A stretch of DNA of 64,000 nucleotides from Loripinus fragilis. Its lineage: Eukaryota; Mollusca; Bivalvia; Lucinida; Lucinidae. Where the stretch lies: assembly GCA_964019695.1 (NCBI GenBank), contig OZ026526.1, forward strand, positions 15,026,754 to 15,090,753. Reading direction: 5' to 3'. The translations under genes were made by a program, and so were the position numbers. Below the pieces are notes generated by a model. It was given only the letters and a program-made list of their open reading frames with translations, had not been told where the DNA came from and did no database searches. Shown in pieces: positions 11,867 through 23,480 of the stretch. How positions within the stretch are numbered: position 1 is the first letter of the stretch; each line of letters starts with the position of its first letter.

Positions 11867-14800
11867 GTTTTTGTGCTCTATCTTGACCAGTGATGGAATC
11901 CCCTTTTGTTTTGGGAAAAACTCGCTTCTTTGACAATCCAACCATTCAGACTTCTTCATGTGTTTTACATACACAACCAAAGTTATGAAAATGTTACCAT
12001 TTGCTTCGTTTTTGTGACACGATCAATGCAATCTGTAATATTATGTTCTTGTTGTTGTTTTTCGGCACATCGCAGCCATTTTGCATGCTTTTCACGAGTT
12101 AGGGGTGATGACGTTTTTGCGATAAATTTCGGATGTTAAATTGATGAGACGAACTTATTAAAACGTTGAGAATATATTATAAAAAAACCGTACTGGTCAT
12201 ACTCCCCATGACTAGGTAAGGCGGTCCGTGGAATTACCGAAAACCACACATTTACCGAAAACCACAGAAAACCACTTGGAAAATCATATTTATAGGGGAA
12301 TTATACCCTCCTAGTATGTGCTTTTTAGTAGTTTATGTTTATATTTAATAGGATGGATAGAAAAAATAAAAAATTAAGCCATCTTATACCGATTTTGATC
12401 GTGTAAAATGTATCGCGTCTACCGAAAACCAAAAGCAATCGCCGAAAACCACTTAGAAAATCTTTTTCAAAAACTCAGTACATTATAAGAATAACATTAA
12501 CAGTGGATTTTGCACAATATAAGAAACAAGTAGGTGTTTGAATTTTGAAAATCAGCGCAAAATTGTTAGTTATCGATTCTGTTAACTTACTCAATGTTGG
12601 TACGCTCGCAGCAGTCTCGTTTCTGTATTATTGTGCATTGTAGCGCCCCCTATTTTCTATTAATTTATAACGAGTAGTGACCTATTTCAGAAAATGAAAG
12701 TCGATTTCCAAGAATGGTTTGATTTCAATTTAATATAGCATGCCAAAGAAAATGAGATACTTACTTGACAGAAATCCTTAACAATCACATACCCCACCCA
12801 TATTACACTATATAAATCCAATTTTCGGAAAGGAAGCTTTGTCATGTCCCAAAATGTCATAATCAGACTGAAAATGGACTTTTCCAACATGGCGGACAAT
12901 AGTTATTCTGATCATGTGCTCACGTGACAAGTTTCCCGCCAAAAGAAGCAAGCTAACGCAAGAGTACATTGACCTCTGAACCGAGAGGGGGTCAGCTTGT
13001 TTACGACAAGAAGCGATGGATTGGAAAGATCAGAATCAAATTACTTTTGCACAGTGATCAATAAGATATTAGTGAAGGAAAATATTTTTTATATCATGGC
13101 TAACCTTGCTGCAAGCTGAATAGCTTTACTAGCACACGCTTATGTTCAATTAGGCTATCAGTCAATACAAACAATTGGTGCCCATCGTTTTTAAGGCGCC
13201 ACGTGAATCTATATTTATATAGAGACATTGGGTGTTTTGACCTTCTTTTTGAACATGTGCGCAATGGTTTAAGATTAGAATTGTAGAATGATGTCATTAT
13301 TTGAATATGCAAAATCATTTGGCATTTTTTTTTCTATGTATTTCCTGTTAGTGGAAGTGGGGGAATTCCTTATCTGAAAATAGTCAATTTTCTATCCAGT
13401 GACATCCGTCGGAATACAGAACCAGGGTGAAAAATTTGCAAACTAGGTTGAAGATTGACCTTTATTCGTTGACATTCATCAGATATTAAAAGAAAACCTA
13501 TTACAAATGGTGAGAGAGGTCACCATAAAAATCAACCTGTATGCACAAAAAAGGATCCCATCCATTGCCATTTAGAACTCCTCGGACACAGTTTGTACAT
13601 ATCCAACTGGGTAGTTTTCGATGTCAACAAATTGGTAAAAAGCGGCTCCAGTTAGATTGGTAATTGGTCATCTTTTTTGCAAATATCTATATGTAACAAA
13701 TGTATGGTGAGATGGTATTGGATTATTTTAATCTCAACAGACCAGGTATGATCAATTTTTGGCCAATTATGATAATAAGGAAGGTAAAAGAAAACATTAT
13801 ATTAGTCTGATTTTGGTATTTAATGTTGTTAAAACATCTGTGTATTCAGAAAACGGAAAGTGAACGGGTCATTGTCGGTACATAAAATACCAAAACAAAT
13901 TCGTGCATGACTTTAGTTTCCCACAGAAAAAGCATGCTCTTCAGCTCAGAAGACAAAAATGACGCCATGTTTTGAAAACAAATAGTGTAAACATTCTGTG
14001 TGGACAGGAATATTTTATCTTTTTAGAACTAATCAGGTATGCATCAGCGGCAAACCAAATAGCAACATATAGATAAACCTATAAACATACAAAATGGAGT
14101 AGTGTTTGAGGAAGACACTGTTTGGAAATGTGTTTTCAACTTGGTTTACGTCCACGCTAACAGTAAGGGAAAAGATAGAGGCTTAAAAAATCAGGGCTAT
14201 ATGATAACATAAAATAAAAATCCATCATATCGCCCTGAATTCAGTGCTAAGTCTCGATAAGCATGCGTAAATCTTACAACGACATGTATACTAACAAAAC
14301 AGTTATTCAAAGAAATAAAGTGTAAAGTTTTCATTTTGGGTCAGTGTAGATACCGTAGAAATACGCTGGTAAGGGGTATATATTGACGTTAACCAAACAA
14401 AACACGGCATAATGCAAGAGAAAACATCTGATTACATGCCTAGAGTGAACACCAAACTTGTTAATTGTAACCTAAACTTTGTCACTGGACCATTTTATCA
14501 AAAGAAAAACACATAAACATCATGGAAACCATTAAAACGTAGGATGTCGAATTTTGACGTCAGAATTGAGGTTTTTTGACGTCTGAAGATATCAAATCAT
14601 AATTCTTGAACAAAACGTTCTCGTAATGAATAAATCGCAAGCAGAAACGAAAGTTTACACGTTTCACGCAGTATTCAGAGTTGACGTTAATGACGTTAAG
14701 CTGTTTCAGAATCCTACAGAAACGTCGCTATTTGATCATTTCCTTACTCCGAAATCGATGCCAAGACTTTTTAAAACAATAAACCGATGGTTGATTCAAA

Positions 14801-15022
14801 CTTTGCTTTTATTGACCCTGTTTCAGCAATTAACTACGGGGGTCAGGCTGGTTACGCGCATACCAAAATGATAACGTAATCGATAATAACGTTAACCTGC
14901 TCTAATTTGACGGACACATACTGCTCCTATGGATAAATATCATTTGCACCAAAAACTTGCATCATATTGTATGTTTATAATGACTTGAAGTGTTTGTTGC
15001 GTTTCTTTATTCCTTAAGTATA

Positions 15023-15260
15023 TATAGAAATGTATAGAAACGACCCCCAAAATAATCCAGTTTTGCGATGACCCCCCCCCCCCCCCCCACACACACAAAA
15101 AAATCAATTTCATCATACCCCCATAAATATTCGTTTTTCTGAAACTAATCCAAAAAAATGAAATTCAAAATTCTGAACCCCAAAAAATGGTCAGAGCCTA
15201 CGTATGTGTCGTCTGATCATGGTTTTCACTGTTTGCTTATAGACTTTCATCAGGTTGGGA
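15023..15260. repeat. Repeat R1, right part of interrupted copy
   Basis: Matches 23165-23470 (TATAGAAA.GACCCCCAAA, AATGGTC.GAGCCTACGTAT, GTCTGATCA.GGTTTTCACTG) and resumes the copy broken by the insertion at 10223-15020. It includes a long poly-C tract at about 15071-15088 and half of the GTTTGC hairpin motif at 15206-15239. Confidence 0.75.
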
Positions 15261-15499
15261 ACACTTCTATGTTGATCTATACTGAACAAAAGTGAAAACG
15301 CTACACTACAATAGTTTATGTTTTGAGAAAAAGTTTTGGACAAAACGTATTTACTAAAGCTTAATCCAGCAAACGATTCGTTGAAACCTCACCAATTGGT
15401 CTCTTTTGATGTCTGAGTTATGTTCCTTTTTGTGTTTTAAGCTTTATTCACTGCATTTTGCAATTTCGCATGCGCATGCGCAAAAAGATCGATATAAAC

Positions 15500-15965
15500 T
15501 CGTCAAAATAAGTTAAGCCCCATGTCAATTTTTCCCATAGCCATAATGTTAAATTCCTAAAGTTTAGTTGTTTATTTGAAAAATATCGATGGTAGTTGAA
15601 AATTCTAATTCCATCCAAGATAGACAACAATGTCTTAGGTGTAATAACACAAAGTTTGAATTGACAATACCGAATTTCTTTGGGTGTGTGCTTAATTTTC
15701 CAAGAGTATCCAATTTTTGGCCAATTTTACTATAGGAATGATAGGGAATGAAACGGGACATTTACTGGAATATGTGGAGTTCTATGGAAAACTTATCAAA
15801 TAAATTTGAAACCTATCGTATGGTGAGAGGAAACATTGCTGCTACTTCGCTGAAAATATTATTGAAAAAGTTTTATTCAGTAAAATGTTATGACAAATTA
15901 AACAGGAATGTATTTACATTAAGTCTATGGGAAAATTTCTGGTGGGGCTTAATTTATTTTGACCA
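15500..15965. repeat. Imperfect inverted repeat pair
   Basis: 15510-15560 (TAAGCCCCATGTCAATTTTT, CCCATAG) is the imperfect complement of 15905-15960 (CTATGGGAAAATTTCTGG, GGGGCTTA). This suggests a diverged foldback element of about 460 bp. No gene is seen. Confidence 0.5.
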
Positions 15966-16044
15966 GTTTATTTATCAGAAAGGGTCATAATTGTGTTGCA
16001 TAAAAACACAAACACTGACTAATCACTTGAAACAAGCACAGAAA

Positions 16045-16247
16045 AGGGAGCGCAGTGGCTCAGTGGTAGAGTGCTTGACTCGAGACCGAAGGGCCGCGGG
16101 TTCGAGCCTCACCGGCGTCACTGCGTTGTGTCCTTGAGCAAGACACATTTATCCTAGCTTAGTACTGGTTCAACCCAGGAAGACCCGTCCCGCATAACTG
16201 AAAGATTGTTGAGTGGACGTAAAGAATCAAATCAAACAAACAAACAA
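16045..16247 (+). mobile_element. Full-length tRNA-derived SINE
   Basis: The 203-bp copy has a tRNA-like head with A-box (TGGCTCAGTGGTAGAGTG) and B-box (GGGTTCGAGCC). Next come a central GTCCTTGAGCAAGACACATT block, a 3' body (GTTCAACCCAGGAAGACC, GGACGTAAAGAATC) and a CAAA-rich tail. It is flanked by the 14-bp target duplication AACAAGCACAGAAA (16031-16044, 16248-16261), direct proof of retrotransposition. The central block resembles the conserved domain of animal Meta-SINEs, but I cannot confirm the superfamily. Confidence 0.92.
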
Positions 16248-16261
16248 AACAAGCACAGAAA

Positions 16262-17129
16262 TCCATTTCGAATTTATCAAATTTGTAAAAAAATGTATAT
16301 TGTCTCCCTTAGACAATAACAATGGGAATATTTATGTTTGGTAATCTTACAAATAAATCACGATTTTCGATAATTTGCTTTTGACAAATCAGGGAGACCT
16401 AATAGCACATAATTTCTGCCTTTTCTTGACTGGTAACGTCCTCAGACTAAGATGCAACAACACATTGATTTTCCTATGGAAATTTCAGTGTTAAAATTTC
16501 AAGCTTGTCAATTTGATGAGAAACCCGCTTTTTAAGATTGCTTTTCTAAACGATCAAAACACTATTGTGATAAGTCCTTCCCATTTCTGGTTCTCATGTG
16601 TCTAGACTACCATTACGTGCAGTCGGATCTGGTTGGTAGTGGATTTCTGAAGGTCTAAACTGTGCGAGATTTCTATTCAAATTTGCAACCTGAAAAATTG
16701 GACCCCTGTCACATTTAAATGACTTTTGTGTGTTTCCTCGTGACAACATCCGCAAAATTTGTACTGTTGTGCATAAACCAGTCATTGAATATTCAGACAC
16801 ACTTTCATTTGATTTACTGGTTTGCATCATTTTGTATATAAACAGCAATCAATTCAGGTGTAGCGTTTTCACTTTTGTTCAGTATATTATAGTTCAATCA
16901 ATATTTGTCTACTTAAAAGCACTGAAATTATGCTTTATATGCTCTGCGCATGTGTTGCCAAAAAAGTTGCAAAATCATTCTCCAGCCAAGCTGTAGACTT
17001 TGTTGATGCAATCTTGATGATGTAAAAGTTTTGACTTTTCATCGAGAATTTTTTTTTTGCAGAAAACACATTTTAAATTTCTCTTACAAGAAAGAATTCG
17101 CTCCCTCTGGGAGATGATTTCCAGTGCGT

Positions 17130-17130
<1 letters not shown>
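16262..17130. other. Non-coding stretch
   Basis: No gene, RNA or clear repeat was recognised here. Confidence 0.4.

Positions 17131-17197
<67 letters not shown>
17131..17197. repeat. (TAA)n microsatellite
   Basis: About 22 consecutive ATA/TAA triplets with no interruption. Confidence 0.98.
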
Positions 17198-17199
<2 letters not shown>

Positions 17200-17217
17200 G
17201 TTTTATTGTTTCATTTT

Positions 17218-17542
17218 TTTAGGATTATACTATTTTTCATAGAAACAGGTAAATTACGGTGTATATTATACTGCAGTAAATGATATATACCTGTATAAAG
17301 TACCCATTACCTGGATTTGTTCATATATTCTCAAACAGTAATCAGTAGATCTTACAATTATTGAAAGTTATAACGGTTTTGGGATTTACCTAAACGGCTC
17401 GTGGAATAGCATTTATATTTGATTTGAAAACCACTCGTGTTTTTCTTTTTTTTTAAATTTAATAGATACGCTTATTTCACTTCAATTGATAAAAACACCC
17501 ACTAACTAGCGTATGCAACGTAGTTTTTCTCTCTCCTTTTTA
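17218..17542. repeat. Repeat R2, copy lacking the foldback insertion
   Basis: Colinear with the start of the window (62-124) and with 5857-6051 plus 6506-6600. It lacks the 6052-6505 foldback element, but is itself interrupted at 17543 by a tandem-core element, resuming at about 18206 (TTTGTTTATC...TTTTTAGCA). Confidence 0.75.
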
Positions 17543-18205
17543 TAGCTCACTTGAACCAAAGGCTCAAGATGAGCTATTGTGATCGGTGTTTGTCCGTCGT
17601 CCGTCCGTAATTTTCTTCGATAAACGACATCTCCTCCTGAACCACTGGTCCTAATTTCATATAACTTCACATCAATGTTTCCCATGATGCCCTCTTTCAA
17701 AATTGCATAAATGGTTTTGTTCCACTGAACAGAAGGGTCGCTAGAGCTCCAGATAAGAAATCTTTCAAAAGACATCTCCTCCTGAACCACTGACCCAAAT
17801 TCAAAATAATGTCACAAAATTGTTCCTCTGGATACCTTCTACCAAGATTGCACAAATGGTTACGCTCCGCTGAACAAAAGCGCTGCCAGAGCTCTAGATA
17901 AGAAATGCCTTTAACGACATTTTCTACTGAGCCATTGGTCCAAATTAAAAAAATCACAGGATTCTTCCTCACGATGCCTTCTTTCGGTATTGTACAAATG
18001 GTTTCAGTCTACTGAACAAATGGGCTGCCAAAGATCTAGATAAGGAATACCTTTAAACGGCATTTCCTCCTGAACCACTGGCCCAAAATCAAAATAATTT
18101 CACAGAATTGTTCCTCATGATGCATTCTACCAAAATTTCACAAATGGTTTCACTCCACTGATCAGTCATTCACAAGTGAGCGACCCAGGGTCCAATGGCC
18201 CTCTT
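17543..18205. mobile_element. Tandem-core dispersed element (four units of about 145 bp)
   Basis: The unit starts TAGCTCACTTGAACC and ends GGCCCTCTTG. Between these ends are four tandem units beginning near 17623, 17767, 17913 and 18056 (each with ACGACATCTCCTCCTGAACC or a variant and GCACAAATGGTT-like sequence). Comparison with R2 at 6590-6610 gives an empty site, so the whole unit is an insertion. Terminal modules around a short tandem core recall the 'pearl'/Helitron-like elements described from bivalves, though that assignment is an inference. Open frames in it are incidental. Confidence 0.65.
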
Positions 18206-18734
18206 GTTTGTTTATCTAACTGGTTTTTAGCAATGTCACAGATTTCCAGTGTTCTTGGTTTGCGAAGTGGTATGATCCCTTATGTCTCCTACTATACCAA
18301 GTTTAACTTAAATTCTAAACTGATGGTTTTTGAAAAATCTTTGAAGAATTTAATATGGCCACCATGATGGTTATTTTGCAAATAAGAATGTGTGTCAGCA
18401 AATCTTATATTTTGGTTTGATGCCTCGCATGATTTCAGCTCAATTTAACTGATGTTTCTAGAGTAGATGTAGCATATATTAAGTTAATGATTGAGACAAA
18501 CCAATAGCAGATCAATAATAGAATTATCATAAACTGGCTTCGATCAATGCTAGCTGAGCTAGCCAAAAAAGTGTGATGCCTATCTATTTTGCTATCGTAG
18601 ATTCAAGTGTGACTCCTACCTAACCGTGTGATTCCTATCATCGTCTTCCATTGCCATTTTCATATCCAAGGAATAGCAATTTTTACTCAATTTGTGGAAT
18701 TCTGATTACTATTCACTAAGGGCAATGACCTATG

Positions 18735-18877
18735 GCAATTTAAATGGTGTTTCGCCGGCGGGCCGATGGTGGCCCGCTTTAAGTGGTATTTGGATCATCT
18801 TTCCTCATCAACTAAAAAAAAGGGTTTTCAAAGTTGGACCCCCTCTGTCAAAAGTTTCGCTGGATCCGCGCTTGACT
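18735..18877. mobile_element. Fragment of the GCGGATCT-family MITE
   Basis: Contains the GCCGGCGGGCCGATGGTGGC block, the CATCAACTAAA block and the TGGATCCGCGC end. The other end is lost. Confidence 0.6.
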
Positions 18878-19030
18878 TATCAAACGCAATATTATTGGTC
18901 CACACAGGGAGTGAAGGAAACTCGCGGAGAATGTGACAACACTATTATTATACTACTCTACCTTTTTGAAAACCTCACTTTAACGATTTCCATAGGGTTG
19001 AATGAGCTGAGCCTATCCCTTTAGCACTCC
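18878..19030. repeat. Repeat fragment shared with 8627-8791
   Basis: Long matches (ATTGGTCCACACA, AGTGAAGGAAACT, TTAACGATTTCCATAGG, GAGCCTATCC) to the sequence before the MITE at 8.6-8.8 kb. No coding signal. Confidence 0.75.
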
Positions 19031-19179
19031 AAAACTTTGTGCTTGTCGTTTAATTCAACGAAATATGCAGTATTACAATCAGGCAACCACCAAGTTAGCA
19101 TTTCATTCCAATATAACTCTAAAGATAAGCTGTCAATAATATAAAATTGGCTATCTATTAATGTCATCCATGTGCATGC

Positions 19180-19380
19180 CAAACTACAAAAACTTGTTCA
19201 TTTGTACAAGCTCATTACACTAAAACATAAAAAGTAGTTTAAGTTTGTAAAAAACCTGTTTTATGGTGAAAAACACTCATTTATTGAATGTAATATAATG
19301 TAGGTGCACATTGGAATTGCCTCATAATGTTGTAGGTGCACATTGGAATTGCCTATGAGGCAATTCCAATTTGTACCAAC
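19180..19380. repeat. Dispersed repeat with direct and inverted GTAGGTGCAC units
   Basis: TGTAGGTGCACATTGGAATT occurs twice in tandem (about 19303 and 19335), followed by the partial complement AGGCAATTCCAATTTG. The part at 19180-19320 recurs inverted at 28745-28910 (GCATGCCAAACTACAAAAAC; TCATTTATTGAATG). Confidence 0.75.
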
Positions 19381-19500
19381 AACACGTTACTAAAGTTAAA
19401 GACGTATGCGACTGAATCCTATGCGCACATTTTCTGCGTCAGATAACTCAGAAATAATTTATCAAATGTACATGTACGATTATTGCGAGCCGCGAACGAC

Positions 19501-19572
19501 CTGGCCTCCTAGCCTAGTGGGTAGTGTGTCGTACTATAGAGCAGGCGGACTAGGGTCGATTCCTTGGTGGGC
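19501..19572 (+). ncRNA. tRNA-like sequence, probable SINE head or tRNA pseudogene
   Basis: A 72-nt segment has an A-box-like TAGCCTAGTGGGTAG and a B-box-like GGGTCGATTCC at tRNA spacing. The acceptor arms pair poorly, so a functional tRNA is unlikely. Downstream is T-rich with two repeats of AGAGTGTTCTTTTCT. Confidence 0.5.
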
Positions 19573-19906
19573 ACATAATTAAGAGTGTTCTTTTCTTTCA
19601 CATCTTTTAGAGTGTTCTTTTCTCTTTTTTTGCATTTTATGCTGAAATGCTTCATACTAGGTATATGGAATCATAAAAAAAAAAATCACTCCTTTACGTT
19701 TTATATTGAATTATGCACGTAATATTTGGGGGTGGGGTACATTTGGCCCTACTGAAATATAATTAGCACGGTGACCCCCATTTTTTTAATTCTTTTTTCT
19801 AAAAGGTATTATAAAAGTTCATGACATAAAAGCCAAATTTTAAGATTTTCAATGTCAGATTTTTTAATAAAACCCACATTCAGTTTTTTTGGCGATAATG
19901 CAGCAT

Positions 19907-20160
19907 CTTGTCACGGCTTGGTATAACAAATAAATTTTCACATTTTCTTGAATGCTTGAGGTCATAAGCATTAATCAAAATTAAAATAAAAAGCTGTGCG
20001 AAGATAACAACTAGTTTAGCTTGATATTTAGGGCTTGGGTTATTATTTCATTTGTTCAGAAAATTGGCAAAAGGCTGAAAACTTGCGCATGAAATTCCGA
20101 AAATTAGCGCGGTGACACATCCTTTTTATTTTATAAATTGACAGCTCATGCATAGTACAA
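19907..20160. repeat. Dispersed repeat R3, copy 1
   Basis: Matches 50296-50560 over about 250 bp (CTTGTCA.GGCTTGG.ATAAC, TAGCTTGATATTTAGG, AAATTGACAG). Both copies are in the same orientation and non-coding. Confidence 0.75.
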
Positions 20161-20227
20161 GTGATATGCAAAGTATTGAAGATATTTCAATGTGGGATGT
20201 ATTAAGTAGCATATAGAAACCTACTAA

Positions 20228-20452
20228 ACAAGTATCATGATCATTGGCTTTCCTCTTTTAAACATCTCAAACTGCCAAACAGTATAATTGCATAAAAAGC
20301 TGTGTCACACGCTATTAACAGCCATGTCAATTTTGTGACGACAATACGACAAAACAAGTATCACGTCCATTGGCTTTCCTCTTTTAAACATCTCAAACTG
20401 TCAATCAGTATTATTGCATAAAAAGCTGTGTCACACGCTATTAACAGCCATG
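20228..20452. repeat. Direct duplication of about 100 bp
   Basis: 20228-20331 and 20353-20452 share TTGGCTTTCCTCTTTTAAAC and GCATAAAAAGCTGTGTCACA with few changes. A partial inverted relative is at 28640-28705. Confidence 0.85.
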
Positions 20453-20469
20453 TTTTAATCGGCAAAAAC

Positions 20470-21540
20470 CCATGTATTAATCAGGCAATTCACGTGCTGT
20501 TGATGCACGGCCTTAGTAAGGATCGTTTATTTTTGTCTCACCAGTGTATACAGTAAAACATATCTTACATTTAAAATACATAAGTACATATACAACTGCC
20601 ATTCTAAAAGAATTGTGAGAGACAGTAAGAATTTTTAAGTTCTTAAGATATTTACAATTTTAAAACTATTTCTAAAAAACATATACATGAGCCTTGCCAT
20701 GAGAAAAACTGTCATAGAGATTAGCCTTATAGTTAAACTATAAGTTAAACTATAAAGATGACAATATTAAGTTGCACATGAAATCATTTTCAGTCGCACT
20801 GGTGTCAAATCGTACCGCCAGATTTTCTCACGTCATAGTTCATGGGTCCCAAATATACACATTATTTACACAAACACAATTACAAAGGGTAAACAGGTGT
20901 GCAGTTCCATAAACACCTGTATCTGTGCCGGTAAAATTATAGCATTATATTGGTATAAATTGGTGTAAAATGATGTAAAAGGATTTTGGCAAAGAATGAT
21001 CAAATCTTTAAAATGGAATGCGTTTTTTCCCATCTCGCATCTAAAACACATGTTGGCCTTTGTACTTTACATCTAATCATTTTAGGCCGTCACAAAATTT
21101 GACGTCATCGACAGTAACGTTCATAAGAATGAACGCAATTTAGTGACGTTAGGAAGACTTAAGTCTTTGCTCTGGAACAAGCGTTTTCAAAACCTACGAA
21201 TCCTTCATGCTTTTGCGCGCCATTATAGTAATACAAAAATGACTTTTCGAACCCTTTTTCCAAAGTTTTCAAGTGACAAAAAGACTTTATAATAACGATC
21301 AAGCCTGGTTTTCTGATATATTAAAACATCTGCTAGACCCCTCGAGGTCGTTAAAACCATTGCCTTTCAGGCTCGGGTTTCAACATCACCCTCGAGGTCC
21401 AGTAGTGCATAGAAAAACATGTTTGATCCTTATATTAAAATACCTGTCACTATATGGCAAATTGTTTCTGTTTACATGACAGCTATATCACCAAATTTAA
21501 TTTCATGAACTAAGACTTTGCTAAAATGGTAGTTGCATGG
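20470..21540. other. Non-coding stretch
   Basis: No gene seen. 20480-20515 resembles 59770-59800 (AATTCACGTGCTGTTGATG). A small palindrome of TTATAGTTTAAC type lies near 20730. Confidence 0.45.
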
Positions 21541-21993
21541 TATTCTAACACACATCGCCTATAGAGCCAACGGTAACAAACTGTGATATATCGGACAATA
21601 ATTCACTGCTAAAGTGTGTGATAGCTGACGTCACTGAAAAATGACGTCATTCATGGCGTTAGACGGTGTAACGTCGTTTTTACGCTTGAAAGACGTTACA
21701 ATTACATGTAAGTGTGTGCGACGTAGTCTAAGTATTGGCGGGAGTTCTTCAGTGCAATGGCGGAAAGTTGGAAGAAGCTGAAGACTTCGAATGTGTTTTC
21801 GTCGTTTATTGTGTGTTAGAATCGAAATAGATCAGCTCCAGTGCGTGAATTGTTGAGTAATAATTCACTGTTTGTCGGTCAGTTGTACGAAGATAAATCA
21901 CTCGCGCTGCGCTCGTGATTTGATCTTCTTTACAACTGACCTCCAAACAGTGAATTATTACTCAACAATTCACTGCTGGAGCTGATCTATTTC
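21541..21993 (-). mobile_element. Foldback MITE-like element, copy 2 (inverted)
   Basis: An inverted copy of 6052-6505. Its palindrome is at 21826-21993 (GATCAGCTCCAG...CTGGAGCTGATC), with the conserved TGACGTCA-rich part at 21541-21825. Both arms are preserved in both copies, so the hairpin is a feature of the element. Confidence 0.75.
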
Positions 21994-21995
21994 TT

Positions 21996-23480
21996 AAATG
22001 ATTGCCATTGCTTCAAGCAATAATTGCCATTGCTTCAAGCTACAGATTCGATCGCAGATCAGATACTGTATGGCCAAGTGTATGCCCGTTGGTCGGAAAA
22101 TGCAAAATATTGTTTACAGAAACATGCATAATTTTCAAATGGTGATTATTGTGCCAAAAACTTCTCATACCAAGTACAAACGGGCTACATTCGAATATTG
22201 AAAGGTTAACAATGTGTTCCTTAAACACATTTTATGTTTCTGATCTTTTAAAACCAGGGATAAATAAACTTGAATTTTGGGTGGAATTTCGAAAATGTAT
22301 TATTTTGCATTTTCTGGCTAATGGACATCCATGGGACCGTCTAGAAGGTGATTTGCATTTAAAGCTGTAGCACATTGCATTTTCAATCACCACTCAAAAT
22401 TTCTTTGAATTTGATGAGAAAATTCAAATTGTCGTGTACCATCGATTTCTATGGAAATATTTAAAGTGATGCTTTTTATCAAAGCTTGTGTAGTATATTT
22501 GCTTGTCCGAAACTGCAACTGATTATAAATTGTCATAATTTAGTTTAAACCTAAGAGCACAAACATATTATTTAATCAAAACAGCCTTTTGAAGAAAAAA
22601 CACACAAAAAATACAAACATTCACAGCAGCATTCGCGAATATTAAAACATCGAGCCTCGTGGTCATCAGCTTATTTGTCCACTGAAATTGAAAAATACTC
22701 AAATATTGAACGAATTTGAAATCTGTAGCCATGGTTTACGATAAGTACAAGTGTCCTAGTACAGAACCGTTGCACCAAACTTATGCCCGGAGTCGACACC
22801 AAACAAGCAATCGATGTCCACCATGAGCTGCACGCTGTTCACGCAGTATCTATAAATAGTTTATCAATACATATCGGAAGAGTTCCATAATTCAAAATTT
22901 CTAAATTGAGCACAGAAGAAAGGATACATAAGATGACAAGGTACAATAATTTATTTGTTTATAGCCGACACGTGCCCCCCGGAGGTGTGGGGGGGGGGGG
23001 GGGGGGCGTGGGGGATATTTTCTTCATATGTAGGGTTAGACCCAGCATCTACTGTTTACGTTTACCCAACAAAAATTATTAGCAATATCGAGCATATTAA
23101 AAAATATCTAAACTTTGGCACCTCCTTAAGTTCTGTACCTTGGCCTTAAGAAAAAGCCCTAAACGTATAGAAATGACCCCCAAAAAATAGTCCAATTTTG
23201 TGACGTCCCCAAAACTGTCATCACCCCTCCCCCCTACATAACGATTTGTTTTTCTGTAACCCACCCAAAAAATTGAAACTCGCAAATTTGAAACCCCGAA
23301 AATGGTCCGAGCCTACGTATATGTGCAAATCGGAGTAACCCCACCCCTCCCTGGGCACATACCTAGCGTCCTTTAAATGAGATATGGGCAAACGATGCAG
23401 ACCGAGATCAGACGCCACATAACGTGGCGTCTGATCAGGGTTTCCATTGTTTGCTTACAGACTTTTATAACTGAAAAATA
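21996..23480. repeat. Composite repeat R1, uninterrupted copy
   Basis: Colinear with 8840-10222 plus 15023-15260, lacking both the 224-bp MITE and the 4.8-kb TIR element. It carries a poly-G run at about 22989-23006 and the GCAAAC/GTTTGC hairpin at 23388-23454 (GATCAGACGCC..GGCGTCTGATC). Confidence 0.8.

Larger units (their letters stand above)
10690..14346. mobile_element. Inner inverted-repeat pair inside the 4.8-kb element
   Basis: CACTGACCCAAAATGAAAAC near 10690 and its complement ending at 14346 are both flanked by TA (10688-10689; 14347-14348). This is consistent with a nested Tc1/mariner-type element, or with subterminal repeats of the outer element. No transposon protein other than the 11.1-11.6 kb remnant is seen inside. 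A set of ACCGAAAACCAC motifs lies at 12235-12460. The rest (11.6-14.3 kb) has no recognisable gene. Confidence 0.5.
10223..15020. mobile_element. 4.8-kb TIR element inserted at TA in repeat R1
   Basis: Perfect 26-bp terminal inverted repeats (beginning TACTTAAGGAATAAAGAAAC) lie at 10223-10248 and 14995-15020, flanked by TA at 10221-10222 and 15021-15022. The flanks join seamlessly in the uninterrupted R1 copy near 23150 (CTTAAGAAA...TATAGAAATGACCCCC). The element contains a deleted Tc1-type transposase on the minus strand and a second, inner inverted-repeat pair. At 4.8 kb it is much longer than a standard Tc1 element, so it has probably captured or accumulated extra sequence. Confidence 0.8.

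Noticed and set aside
16045..16120. tRNA gene with A and B boxes
   Set aside because: It is the head of a SINE with the same body, tail and target duplications as other copies; not a free tRNA gene.
17506..17972. Two overlapping minus-strand frames of about 90 codons
   Set aside because: Both lie within the tandem-core dispersed element; they repeat with its 145-bp period, so they are not a gene.
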